A DNA stretch of 64,000 bases from Roseisalinus antarcticus (GTDB lineage Bacteria; Pseudomonadota; Alphaproteobacteria; Rhodobacterales; Rhodobacteraceae), in assembly GCF_900172355.1 (NCBI RefSeq), contig NZ_FWFZ01000017.1:1-64000 (forward strand). Reading direction: 5' to 3'. Position 1 is the stretch's first letter. Each line of letters opens with the position of its first letter. Of this stretch, positions 24,294-32,489 are shown piece by piece. The notes below the pieces were generated by a model, which was not told the DNA's origin, ran no database searches, and saw only the letters and a program-made list of their open reading frames with translations. Position numbers and translations under genes: made by a program.

Positions 24294-25922
24294 ATGGCCC
24301 ATGTGGCGACCGACGACCGCTTTGCGCGGCTGATCGACGAATACGAACCGGTCCGCCAGCTCGGCACCGGGTTCACCTTCACCGAGGGGCCGTTGTGGCA
24401 CCCGCGGGACGGTGCGCTGATCTTTTCGGACATGCCCGCCGACGTGCGCAGGCGCTACACCCCCGGACAGGGGGTGGCGGAGATCCAGAAGCCCTCGATG
24501 ATGGGCAACGGCATGACCTACGATGCCGACCTGAACCTGCTGGTCTGCGAACACGCCACCTCGGCGGTCGCGCGGATCGGGCCGCAGGGCGGGCGCGAGC
24601 TGCTGGCCAGCCACTTCGAGGGGCGGGAGCTGAACTCGCCCAACGACATCGTCGTGCGCCGGGACGGGGCGGTGTTCTTCACCGATCCCACCTTCGGCCG
24701 GATGGCGCATTTCGGCGTGCCGCGACCGACCCAGATGGGCTTCCAGGGGGTCTACATGCTGCCGCCCGGCCATGTGCCGGGGGCCGAGGCGGTGCTGGTC
24801 TCGGACCGCTACATGTTCAGCCAGCCCAACGGGCTGTGCTTCAGCCCCTGCGAGCGCTGGATGTGGGTCAACGACACCGAACAGGCCAATATCCGCATGT
24901 TCGACGTGGGCCCGGACGGGATGCTGCGCAACGGCCGCATCTTCGCCTCGGGCATCAAGGAAAGCGGCCGGCCCGGCGTGCCCGACGGCATGAAGGCGGA
25001 CCGGGACGGGAACCTCTATGTCACCGCGCCGGGCGGCATCTGGGTCTATGATTTCCACGGGCTCAAGCTGGGCGAGATCCGCGTGCCGGAACTTGTGGCG
25101 AATTTCCACTGGGGCGACCCGGACTGGGGCACGCTCTATATCTGCGCGACCTCCTCGCTCTATTCCGTGCGCACCCGGACTCAGGGCCGGTCGGAGGCGT
25201 TCATGACGCCAAGGGCGCAGTCCGCGCAGCGCACCGCGCCGGCCCGGGCGGCGGCGCCGTCGGCATCAGCATCGGCATCGGCATCGGACAAGGGCCTGAC
25301 CCTGGCCGATCGCATCGAGCGGATAGATCCGGCCCGCACGGCCATGATCCTTCAGGACCTGCAGAACGACGTCATCATCGACGGTGGCGCCTTCGCCGCG
25401 TCGGGCTCCCCGAACCATGCCCGCGCCCAGAACGTGGTCGCCAATGTCGCGCGGCTGGCGCAGCTGGCGCGGGCGCGGGGGATCATGGTGCTGCACGCCT
25501 GGATGGTGTGCGAGCCGGGCCATCCGTTCCTGTCGCGCAACGCCCCGCTGCTCCGGGGGCTGAAGGATGAGAACGCCCTCGTCCGCGGAACCTGGGGTGT
25601 TGCCCCCGCCGCGGGGCTGGAGCCGCAGACCGGCGACCTGGTGGTCGAGAAGATGTCGATGTCGGTCTGGGAGACGTCGCGGCTGGAAAGCTATCTGCGC
25701 CACGGCGGCCGGGACACGATCCTCAACTGCGGCGCCTGGACGAACATGAGCGTCGAACACACCGCCCGCACCGCCGCCGACAAGGGGTTCCGCGTGATCG
25801 TGGCCGAAGACGCCTGTTCGACGATGAACGCCGACTGGCACCGGGCCTCGATCAACTACGCCATGCAGAACGTGGCCGATGTCACCACCACCGAGGCGGT
25901 AGCCGCCGCCCTCTCCGGTTAG
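24294..25922 (+). CDS. fusion: SMP-30/gluconolactonase + isochorismatase-like hydrolase
   Basis: A 542-residue two-domain protein. Residues 1 to about 297 form a six-bladed SMP-30/gluconolactonase: FTEGPLWHPRDGALIFSD (metal Glu), RELNSPNDIVVRRDGAVFFT (metal Asn), GVPDGMKADRDGNLYVT (metal Asp). A low-complexity linker (about 298-331, Ala/Ser-rich from repeated GCATCG) leads to an isochorismatase/cysteine-hydrolase domain. In that domain AMILQDLQNDVI (Asp) and VVEKMSMSVWETSRLE (Lys) are present, but the usual nucleophile position in TN-CVE-TAR reads TNMSVEHTAR, with Ser; a Cys sits six residues earlier in LNCGAW. It could open a lactone and then hydrolyse an amide. Start ATG 24294 after GGGAGGACAGAC. 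Confidence 0.85.
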   Translation: MAHVATDDRFARLIDEYEPVRQLGTGFTFTEGPLWHPRDGALIFSDMPADVRRRYTPGQGVAEIQKPSMMGNGMTYDADLNLLVCEHATSAVARIGPQGGRELLASHFEGRELNSPNDIVVRRDGAVFFTDPTFGRMAHFGVPRPTQMGFQGVYMLPPGHVPGAEAVLVSDRYMFSQPNGLCFSPCERWMWVNDTEQANIRMFDVGPDGMLRNGRIFASGIKESGRPGVPDGMKADRDGNLYVTAPGGIWVYDFHGLKLGEIRVPELVANFHWGDPDWGTLYICATSSLYSVRTRTQGRSEAFMTPRAQSAQRTAPARAAAPSASASASASDKGLTLADRIERIDPARTAMILQDLQNDVIIDGGAFAASGSPNHARAQNVVANVARLAQLARARGIMVLHAWMVCEPGHPFLSRNAPLLRGLKDENALVRGTWGVAPAAGLEPQTGDLVVEKMSMSVWETSRLESYLRHGGRDTILNCGAWTNMSVEHTARTAADKGFRVIVAEDACSTMNADWHRASINYAMQNVADVTTTEAVAAALSG

Positions 25923-25924
25923 GC

Positions 25925-25950
25925 GCGGGGCCGGCGTCTGCCGGGGCCAG
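25925..25950. terminator. shared weak hairpin between convergent genes
   Basis: Only 31 bases separate the stops of the convergent genes. They contain GGGGCCGGC and GCCGGGGCC around GTCT, which pair for five bases next to the loop and again further out with two mismatches. It may end both transcripts. Confidence 0.35.
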
Positions 25951-25953
25951 ACC

Positions 25954-27822
25954 CTACAAGGGCCAGACGAGCAGAAGCACCGGCATGCTGACGGCGACCA
26001 CAATCGCCTCCAACGGCAGGCCAAGCCGCCAGTAATCGCCGAAGCGGAACCCGCCCGGGCCGAGGATCAGCGTGTTGTTCTGGTGCCCGATCGGCGTGAG
26101 AAAGGCGCAGGACGCGCCGATCGCGACCGCCATCAGGAAGCTGTCCGGATTGACCCCGAGGGCCGAGGCGATGCCCAGCGCGATCGGACAGAGGACCGCG
26201 GCGGTGGCCGCGTTGTTCATCATGTCCGACAGGAACATGGCCGTCACCAGCACGACCGCCAGCGCCGCGACCGGGTTGCCCCGCGCGACCGTGTCGACCA
26301 GCAGCCGCGACAGCAGGTCGGCCGTCCCGGTGCTCTGCATCGCCCCGGCGACCGGGATCAGCGCGGCCAGAAGCACGACCACCGGCCAGTCGATCGAGGT
26401 ATAGACCTGCCGGGGCGGCACCGTCCGGAACAGCATCGACGCCAGCACCCCCAGTGCGAAGGCCGCCGCGGCCGGCAGCAGGCCGAAGGTCGCAAGCCCG
26501 ATCGCGCCCAGCATGATCCCCCCCGCCACCGCCGCCAGCCGCTTGTCGGGGATCCGCAGGTCGCGCACGCCCAGCGGCACGCAGCCGGTGTCGTTGATGA
26601 ATTCGGACATGATCTCTGCCGGGCCCTGCAGCATCAGCAGATCGCCCGACTTCAGCTTGAGCTGCCGCAACCGCGAACGTGGCGGATGCCCGTGCCGCGC
26701 GACCGCGAGCAGGTTCAGCCCGTAGCGTGTGCGCAGCCGCAGGTCGCTGGCAGAGCGTCCGACGATCGTGGCCCCCGGCAGGACCGCCACCTCTCGCAGC
26801 ACGATGTCCTCGTCACGCTCCGAGGCGTCGCGGGCCTCGTCATCGCCGGACGTGCCTGTCCCCTCCCGATCCGCGTCCGCCTCCGGGTCGGCGTCGGCGT
26901 CGGCGGCGCGGTCCGGGTCCTCCTCTGTGGCGGCGTCGTTCTCCTCCAGCTTGAGATCGAATACCGACAGCGCCTCGGTCAGCCCGTCGACATCGCCCTC
27001 GACCGCAAGGATATCCGCGCTGCGGATCCGCCGGCCGCCGTGCGGGGCGGTCAGGCGGACGCTGTTGCGCACCAGCCCCACGATCTGCACCCCGGTGTCC
27101 TCGATCTTGGTCTCGAAGGCGCGCAGGGTCAGGCCCACGGCCTTGCTCTTGTCCGGCACCCGGACCTCGGTCAGGTAGGTGCCGGTGTCAAAGCCCTCGC
27201 CGGCCGAGGATTTGCGCGCCGGCACCAGGCGCCAGCCGATGACGGCGACGAAGATCACCCCCAGCACCGCGACCGCCACGCCTACGGGGGCAAAGTCGAA
27301 CATTCCGAAGGGCGCGAGCCCCGCCTCCTCGCGAAAGCCAGAGACGATCAGGTTGGGCGGCGTGCCCACCAGCGTCGTCATCCCGCCGAGGATCGTGCCG
27401 AAGGCCAGCGGCATCAGGCTCTGCCCCGGGGTCAGGCCGAGCCGGTCCGAAAGCTGCACCGCGATCGGCATCAACAGCGCCATGGCGCCCACGTTGTTCA
27501 TGAAGCCCGACATCAGCGCCCCAAGCCCAAGCAGCGCCAGCATGCTGGTCAGCCGGCCCGTCTGGCGCGGCAGGAAGACCCGCGCGAGCCAGTCCACCGC
27601 ACCGGTGTTCTTCAACCCCTGGCTGAGCACGAGCACGCAGGCCACGGTGATGACCGCCGGATGGCCGAAACCGGCAAAGGCCGCATCGGCGGGCACCAGC
27701 CCCGCCACCACGCTGGCCATGAGGGCCGCGAGCGCCACCACGTCGTGGCGGAACCGCCCCCACAGGAACAGCCCCATCATGGCGATCAGGATCGTGCAGA
27801 TCAGGACTTGGGGCGCGGTCAT
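25954..27822 (-). CDS. SLC13/DASS-type anion permease with two TrkA-C domains
   Basis: A 622-residue inner-membrane transporter of the CitT/SLC13-like group. The N-terminal membrane half has SGFMNNVGAMALLMPIAV and GGMTTLVGTPPNLIVSGF, the first N-G-T-P-P-N hallmark. Two TrkA-C (RCK-C) domains follow (about residues 205-290 and 340-420), joined by a strongly acidic linker (about 292-337, mostly D and E). The C-terminal membrane half has LSDMMNNAATAAVLCPIA and AFLTPIGHQNNTLILGPGG, the matching second hallmark. Proteins of this layout include sulfate and other divalent anion carriers. With two sulfotransferase genes in the locus, sulfate import is attractive but unproven. Single-gene transcript facing the catabolic operon. 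Confidence 0.85.
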   Translation of the reverse strand: MTAPQVLICTILIAMMGLFLWGRFRHDVVALAALMASVVAGLVPADAAFAGFGHPAVITVACVLVLSQGLKNTGAVDWLARVFLPRQTGRLTSMLALLGLGALMSGFMNNVGAMALLMPIAVQLSDRLGLTPGQSLMPLAFGTILGGMTTLVGTPPNLIVSGFREEAGLAPFGMFDFAPVGVAVAVLGVIFVAVIGWRLVPARKSSAGEGFDTGTYLTEVRVPDKSKAVGLTLRAFETKIEDTGVQIVGLVRNSVRLTAPHGGRRIRSADILAVEGDVDGLTEALSVFDLKLEENDAATEEDPDRAADADADPEADADREGTGTSGDDEARDASERDEDIVLREVAVLPGATIVGRSASDLRLRTRYGLNLLAVARHGHPPRSRLRQLKLKSGDLLMLQGPAEIMSEFINDTGCVPLGVRDLRIPDKRLAAVAGGIMLGAIGLATFGLLPAAAAFALGVLASMLFRTVPPRQVYTSIDWPVVVLLAALIPVAGAMQSTGTADLLSRLLVDTVARGNPVAALAVVLVTAMFLSDMMNNAATAAVLCPIALGIASALGVNPDSFLMAVAIGASCAFLTPIGHQNNTLILGPGGFRFGDYWRLGLPLEAIVVAVSMPVLLLVWPL

Positions 27823-27878
27823 GGCGGGGGCTTTCGTGATCTGGGTCGGTCAGGGTCGCGCGGGTCCGGGCGGGCGCC

Positions 27879-28742
27879 TCATCGGCCCGTGGGCGGCGTT
27901 ACGGCGGCGGGGTCCGGCACCGAGGTCCGTGTTTCCGGACCGCTCAGGCAGGTCCGGGCGGCCTGCCAGACGGCGATGTCGGGCGCACAAAGCGCCTCGA
28001 CCCGCTCGCGCTGCGCGGGCGTCAGGGTGCGGGCGGTGACGGCCGCGGTGGATGTGCGGGCCCGGTTCTCGTGGCCGATGCGGATCCGAACGCCCAGTTC
28101 GCGGCGCAACGCACCGGTGAAGGCCGGCAGGTCGGAGAGGCTGCCGACCACGTCGAACCGCCCGAGCGTGGCCCCCGCCCGCGCGATGGCCTCGCTGCCG
28201 GTGATGTCGGCCTCTTTCGGGAGACCGCAGAAATATTCCACATAGGTCGCCCCCAGCCGGCGGGCGCGGTCGGTGTCCAGGAACGCATCGAAGGGCTCTT
28301 CGATTCGGGCATGGGCGCCGGGCTTCTCGCGACTCCAATTGTAGTGCGAAACGAAACGGTCGACGGGATCGCGCAGGATCGTCACGAATTTGTAGTCCGT
28401 CTCGAATCGTTCCCATGCGATTTCCGAGAACCGCACGTGCAGCGAGATCCCCCGCACCCCCTCGAACATCAGGTAGAGCAGCATCTGCTCTCTGAGGTCG
28501 AGCACATCGACCAGCAGCCGCTCCCGGTCGTGGCGGCCGGTGAAGGCCTCGAAGGCGCGAAAGCTCGATTCCGGGATCACGGTCGCCTGGCTCAGCAAAT
28601 ACCGTTTTCTAAGGGCGCGGCCCACCGATGTGCCGCCGCATTTGGGCACGTGATGAAAGACGAAAGGCTGCGGCAGGAGCCGTTCCGTGGCGCGGTGACG
28701 CAGCCGTTTCGCGATGTCCACAAGTCCCATCTGATCCTTCAT
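27879..28742 (-). CDS. sulfotransferase (family-2/heparan-type)
   Basis: A 287-residue sulfotransferase. FVFHHVPKCGGTSVGRAL is the 5'-phosphosulfate-binding loop, and FVTILRDPVDRFVSHYNWS is the 3'-phosphate-binding segment, with the Arg and Ser typical of PAPS-dependent enzymes. ATG 28742 is preceded by GGGGG; a second in-frame ATG lies at 28730. It would transfer sulfate from PAPS to a polysaccharide or glycolipid. It starts divergently from the flippase gene and probably belongs to the polysaccharide locus. Confidence 0.85.
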   Translation of the reverse strand: MKDQMGLVDIAKRLRHRATERLLPQPFVFHHVPKCGGTSVGRALRKRYLLSQATVIPESSFRAFEAFTGRHDRERLLVDVLDLREQMLLYLMFEGVRGISLHVRFSEIAWERFETDYKFVTILRDPVDRFVSHYNWSREKPGAHARIEEPFDAFLDTDRARRLGATYVEYFCGLPKEADITGSEAIARAGATLGRFDVVGSLSDLPAFTGALRRELGVRIRIGHENRARTSTAAVTARTLTPAQRERVEALCAPDIAVWQAARTCLSGPETRTSVPDPAAVTPPTGR

Positions 28743-29018
28743 CCCCCATATGAGCCGCCCCGAAGGCGACCGTTCCCCATGCGCCCGCGAATGGCAACCG
28801 CGCCGGCGCGGCCCCGGCGCGCCCATTGTTCGCGGAGCCGGACCGCTGTGTTGCCGCCGCGGCGGCGCTTCACGCGCGACAGCACCCGAGGCGGGTGTAG
28901 ACAGGTCTTGTCGAATTTGAATAAGACCTGTCGTCATGTCCAATACCCGTTCCCGTTGTCTGCCCTTGCGTGTCCCACCGGGATGCGCACCCGTGGCCGT
29001 GCCGACCGGCGCCGCCCG
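28743..29018. other. divergent intergenic region, sulfotransferase / flippase
   Basis: 276 bases without a convincing gene. They hold the promoters of the divergently transcribed sulfotransferase and flippase genes and a long palindrome at 28900-28932 (listed separately). Base composition falls locally around the palindrome (TTGTCGAATTTGAATAAG). Confidence 0.55.
28900..28932. promoter_or_regulatory. palindrome, candidate regulator site for polysaccharide genes
   Basis: GACAGGTCTT (28900-28909) and AAGACCTGTC (28923-28932) form a perfect 10-bp inverted repeat with a 13-base AT-rich spacer, about 90 bases before the flippase start. It has no T-run and lies in a divergent promoter region, so an operator is more likely than a terminator. 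Confidence 0.55.
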
Positions 29019-30314
29019 ATGAGCGCCGACGTGCCCGGAATGCCCACGGTCAAGGAGCGGTCGCTGCGCCGCAACGTGGGCTTCGCGGTCTCGGGGCGGG
29101 CGGTCTTCGCGCTGACCCAGTTCGGCATCATCGCTGTGCTGACCCGGCTTGGCACCCCCGAGGATGTCGGGGCGCTGGCGCTGGCATCGGCGCTGGTGAC
29201 GCCGCTCTTTTTCCTGACCTCCATGGGGATGCGCGAAGTCCATACCGTGGACGATCTCGACCGCTTCACCCGTGCCGACTACGTGGCCCTGCGGATGCTG
29301 GCGGGGCTGCTGGCGGTGCTGATGACGCTGGCGATCCTCGCGACCTTCTACACCCATGCAGGCTGGCTGGTGCACGGCTCCGCCATCGCCTTTGCGATGG
29401 TCAAGTATTTCGGCGCCCAGATGAGTCTGAACCACGGTATCTTCCAGCGCGCCGAGCGGATGGATTACGTGGCGCTGTCGAACCTCGGACGGGGCGGGCT
29501 GGGGCTTGGCGTCTTCGCGGCGGCGTTCTGGCTGACCGAGAACCTGCCGGTGGCGCTGGCCTTCGAGTCGCTGGCCTGGCTTTCGACCTACCTGTTTCTC
29601 GACCGGCCGCTGCTGCGCCGGCTCGGCGCGGCCCAGCCGTTTTCGGAGCTGCGCAACGTGCATTTGAGCACAATTCTGGCGCTGGCCTGGTGGATCCTGC
29701 CGCTGGGGATGGCGCTTTTCATGCTGCGGGCGGCCATGAGCGTGCCGCCGATCCTGCTGGAGCGCTACGTCGATTTTGCCACCGTCGGCATCTTCGGCGC
29801 CATCGCCTATCTGCATTCCGCCCTGTCGATGATCTCCAACACCCTGGGCAGCGTCACCGCCCCGCGCCTGCGCCGCTACTGGCGCAAGGCCGACCGGCGG
29901 GCCTTTGTCCGGCTGTCGCTGGGGATGACGCTGTTCGCCGCCGGGCTCGGGGTCGTGGCGGTCGGAATCGCGGTCTTCGCGGGCGAGCAGGTGCTGCGGG
30001 TGCTCTACGGCCCCGGCTATGACCGCGCCGACATCTTCTCGATCGTGATGCTGGCCTCGGGGATCAGCATCCTGGGCAGCCCGCTTGTCGCCTCGGTCAA
30101 CGCGGGCCAGGCGTTTCGCCGCCGCCTGCTGACCAACGTGCTGGCCTTCGTGGTGGTCTGCGCCCTGTCGCTGCTGCTGATCCCGCGGATCGGGGCGCTG
30201 GGGGCGGCCTGGGCCATGGTCGGGCTGACGGTCACACAGACCGGGCTGAACGCCCTGCTTTACCTGTCGGTCCTGCGGAGCTTTCCGACCACCCCGCAGG
30301 CGGAGACATCATGA
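29019..30314 (+). CDS. polysaccharide flippase (Wzx/MATE-type)
   Basis: A 431-residue integral membrane protein with about twelve hydrophobic helices, for example FAVSGRAVFALTQFGIIAVL, MLAGLLAVLMTLAILATFY and LTNVLAFVVVCALSLLLIP. The N-terminal pattern, a short basic tail followed by a helix with G-G/L-Q---I, and the LGTPEDVGALALASALVTP segment are typical of Polysacc_synt flippases of the MATE/MVF group. It should move lipid-linked repeat units across the inner membrane. The start is uncertain: ATG 29019 has a poor ribosome-binding site, as does ATG 29040. Its stop overlaps the next gene. Confidence 0.8.
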   Translation: MSADVPGMPTVKERSLRRNVGFAVSGRAVFALTQFGIIAVLTRLGTPEDVGALALASALVTPLFFLTSMGMREVHTVDDLDRFTRADYVALRMLAGLLAVLMTLAILATFYTHAGWLVHGSAIAFAMVKYFGAQMSLNHGIFQRAERMDYVALSNLGRGGLGLGVFAAAFWLTENLPVALAFESLAWLSTYLFLDRPLLRRLGAAQPFSELRNVHLSTILALAWWILPLGMALFMLRAAMSVPPILLERYVDFATVGIFGAIAYLHSALSMISNTLGSVTAPRLRRYWRKADRRAFVRLSLGMTLFAAGLGVVAVGIAVFAGEQVLRVLYGPGYDRADIFSIVMLASGISILGSPLVASVNAGQAFRRRLLTNVLAFVVVCALSLLLIPRIGALGAAWAMVGLTVTQTGLNALLYLSVLRSFPTTPQAETS

Positions 30315-31363
30315 GCCTCTCCCGGCGGATCAGGTCCGGGGCCCGGTCCCTGGCCGGCCACGCCGTCGCCGCACGACGCCTGCGCCTGAAGCAGACCGAG
30401 GCGCGGCACGCCCTTGCGCGGCTCGCCACCCGGCGCGGCCCGCTGGACAGGGGCCTGGACCGGGCCGCGCGGGACTATGCCGGCGACGTGCTGGGCGGCG
30501 TGGCGCATGCCCCCTGGCTCCAGGTCTATGCCGCGATGCAGGGCCGCTTTGTCGAGGGCTGGATCCCCGACAGCTATTACATCGCCACCGCCCTCGCCCG
30601 GGTGAACGGCGATTGCCATCACCTCGCCCGCCACCGCACAGCCAATCACGCCTTCTTCGGCGCGAGCGGGTTTCCGGACGTGGCCTGCGTGGTCAACGGC
30701 CGCCTCGTGGCGCCCGACTACGGCCCGCTGTCCGCGAGCGATCTGGGGGCCGCGGCCGAGGCCTCCGGTGGGCTGGTGTTCAAGCCCGATCATTCCGCTT
30801 TCGGCCGGGGGATCCGGTTTCTGGCGCCGGACGCGCTCGACATCGAGGCGCTGCGGACGCTGGGCAACGGGGTGTTGCAACGGCGGGTGGTCGCCGACCC
30901 CGCCCTGACGGCCTTCGGCAGCGCCGCCCTGCCCACGCTGCGGGTCTGCACCGTCGTCGCTCAGGACGGAGGGGTCTCGGCCCGGGCCTGCTATCTCAAG
31001 CTCGGGCGGCAGGCGGAGACCCACGTGATCTCGGCCAGCCAGGTCCGGGTGCCGATCGACCTTGCCACCGGCGCCTTCGCCGCCGAAGGCGTGCTGGCCG
31101 ACTGGCTGCCCGTCGCCGCCCATCCCGACAGCGGAATTGCCTTCGCCGGCCACCTGGTGCCGGGGATCGCCGCCTGCATCCAGACCGCCTGCGACCTGCA
31201 CGGCCGCCTGCCGCTGGCCCGCTATGTCTGCTGGGACCTGGTGCCGGAGGCCGGCGGCGGCGTGGCCGTGCTCGAATGGGAAGGCGGCGTGGTGAACTTC
31301 GCCGAGGCCACCCAGGGGCCCTGCTTCGCCGATCTCGGCTGGGACCGGTTCCACCATGGCTGA
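30311..31363 (+). CDS. sugar-transfer-associated ATP-grasp protein
   Basis: A 350-residue protein with ATP-grasp character. GGLVFKPDHSAFGRGIRFLA resembles the Lys-containing glycine-rich ATP loop, LPTLRVCTVV the next strand, and YVCWDLVPEAGGGVAVLEWE the metal-binding D...E-N end. This matches the ATP-grasp type found next to glycosyltransferases in polysaccharide loci. It may ligate an amino acid or another acid onto a sugar repeat unit. ATG 30311 overlaps the flippase stop (ATGA); the next gene starts 8 bases before its end. Confidence 0.65.
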   Translation: MSLSRRIRSGARSLAGHAVAARRLRLKQTEARHALARLATRRGPLDRGLDRAARDYAGDVLGGVAHAPWLQVYAAMQGRFVEGWIPDSYYIATALARVNGDCHHLARHRTANHAFFGASGFPDVACVVNGRLVAPDYGPLSASDLGAAAEASGGLVFKPDHSAFGRGIRFLAPDALDIEALRTLGNGVLQRRVVADPALTAFGSAALPTLRVCTVVAQDGGVSARACYLKLGRQAETHVISASQVRVPIDLATGAFAAEGVLADWLPVAAHPDSGIAFAGHLVPGIAACIQTACDLHGRLPLARYVCWDLVPEAGGGVAVLEWEGGVVNFAEATQGPCFADLGWDRFHHG

Positions 31364-32489
31364 ACGGCGCGAACCCCATGTGCTCTTCGTGGGCAACCGG
31401 ATCCTGGGGTGGAAGACCTATTCGCGGGAGCTGGAGGCGCGGCTCTCGCAGCGCGACGACATCCGGCTCAGCACGATCTGGCACGAGCCGTCGCGGGCCG
31501 CGACCCTGCCGGTGTCGCGCCACGGGGGCGGTATGCTGTCGCGGCTGCACCGGCCGATCGACGCGATCCACGCCCATCGCGGGCCGTTGGGGCGGACCGT
31601 TCGGGCGGCGATCCGGCAGCTCCGGCCGGACATCGTGCATGTCGCCGGTCACTGGCCCGCGGCGGCGATGGCCTGGATGCCGGGTGCTCCGCCCTTCACC
31701 GCGGCCCTCGACGCGACCCGCGCCAATATCAACGACATGAAGGGCCGCGCCCGCTGGTCCGCGCCGGCGATGGCGCGAGAGGCCGCGCTCTGCCGCCGGG
31801 CCGCGCATCTTTATCCGATGAGCGAGTGGGCCGCGGCCTCCCTGCGCGACGATTGCGGTGTGGCCGCCGGGTCGGTGCGGGTCATGCCGCCCTCGGTGGA
31901 CCTCGCGGCCTTCGGTGCGGCGGCCGAGCGCGAGACGGGCACCGACGGGCCGGTCAACGTGATCTTCGTGGGCAATGACTTCGCCCGCAAGGGCGGGCCC
32001 GAGCTGCTGGCCTGGGTGCGGGGGCCGCTGGCGGGCCTCTGCCATCTGCACATCGCCTCGCACGATCCCGCCGCCCGGGTCGAAGGCCCCCATGTCACCG
32101 CCCATGGCCCCGTCACGCGAGAGCATCTCTTCGGCGCGATCCTGCCGCGGATGGACATCTTCTGCCTGCCGACATCGCTCGACATGTCGCCCAACGTGCT
32201 GGCCGAGGCCGCTGCCGCCGGCCTGCCCGCCGTCGCCAGCCGGCTGGGCGGAATCCCGGGACTGATCCGCGAGGGCGAGACCGGGCTGATGGCGGCGCCC
32301 GGCGATCCGGAGGGGTTCGTGGCGGCCCTGCGCCGGCTTGCCACGGACCCCGGGCTGCGCCACGCCATGTCGCGGGCGGCCCGACGTCATGCCGCGCAGC
32401 ACCTGGATGCACGGGCGAATTTCGACCGGCTCGCCGACGACCTCGCGGCGCTTGCCACCCGCAGCCGGGAGGAGCGCCGATGCGCCTGA
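31356..32489 (+). CDS. glycosyltransferase, GT4-type
   Basis: A 377-residue GT-B glycosyltransferase. The N-terminal domain opens HVLFVGNRILGWKTYSRELE, and VHVAGHWPAAAMAW lies at the acceptor side. The C-terminal domain has VNVIFVGNDFARKGGPELL and the family's donor site FCLPTSLDMSPNVLAEAAAA with the E-x7-E spacing, then GLPAVASRLGGIPGLI. It probably adds one sugar to the lipid-linked repeat. Overlaps both neighbours by 8-10 bases, so the four genes 29019-33937 form one operon. Confidence 0.88.
   Translation: MAERREPHVLFVGNRILGWKTYSRELEARLSQRDDIRLSTIWHEPSRAATLPVSRHGGGMLSRLHRPIDAIHAHRGPLGRTVRAAIRQLRPDIVHVAGHWPAAAMAWMPGAPPFTAALDATRANINDMKGRARWSAPAMAREAALCRRAAHLYPMSEWAAASLRDDCGVAAGSVRVMPPSVDLAAFGAAAERETGTDGPVNVIFVGNDFARKGGPELLAWVRGPLAGLCHLHIASHDPAARVEGPHVTAHGPVTREHLFGAILPRMDIFCLPTSLDMSPNVLAEAAAAGLPAVASRLGGIPGLIREGETGLMAAPGDPEGFVAALRRLATDPGLRHAMSRAARRHAAQHLDARANFDRLADDLAALATRSREERRCA

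Noticed and set aside
26083-28245. 720-codon plus-strand frame opposite the SLC13-type permease
   Set aside because: Composition is Arg/His/Gln-rich with no motif; the opposite strand encodes a clear membrane transporter.
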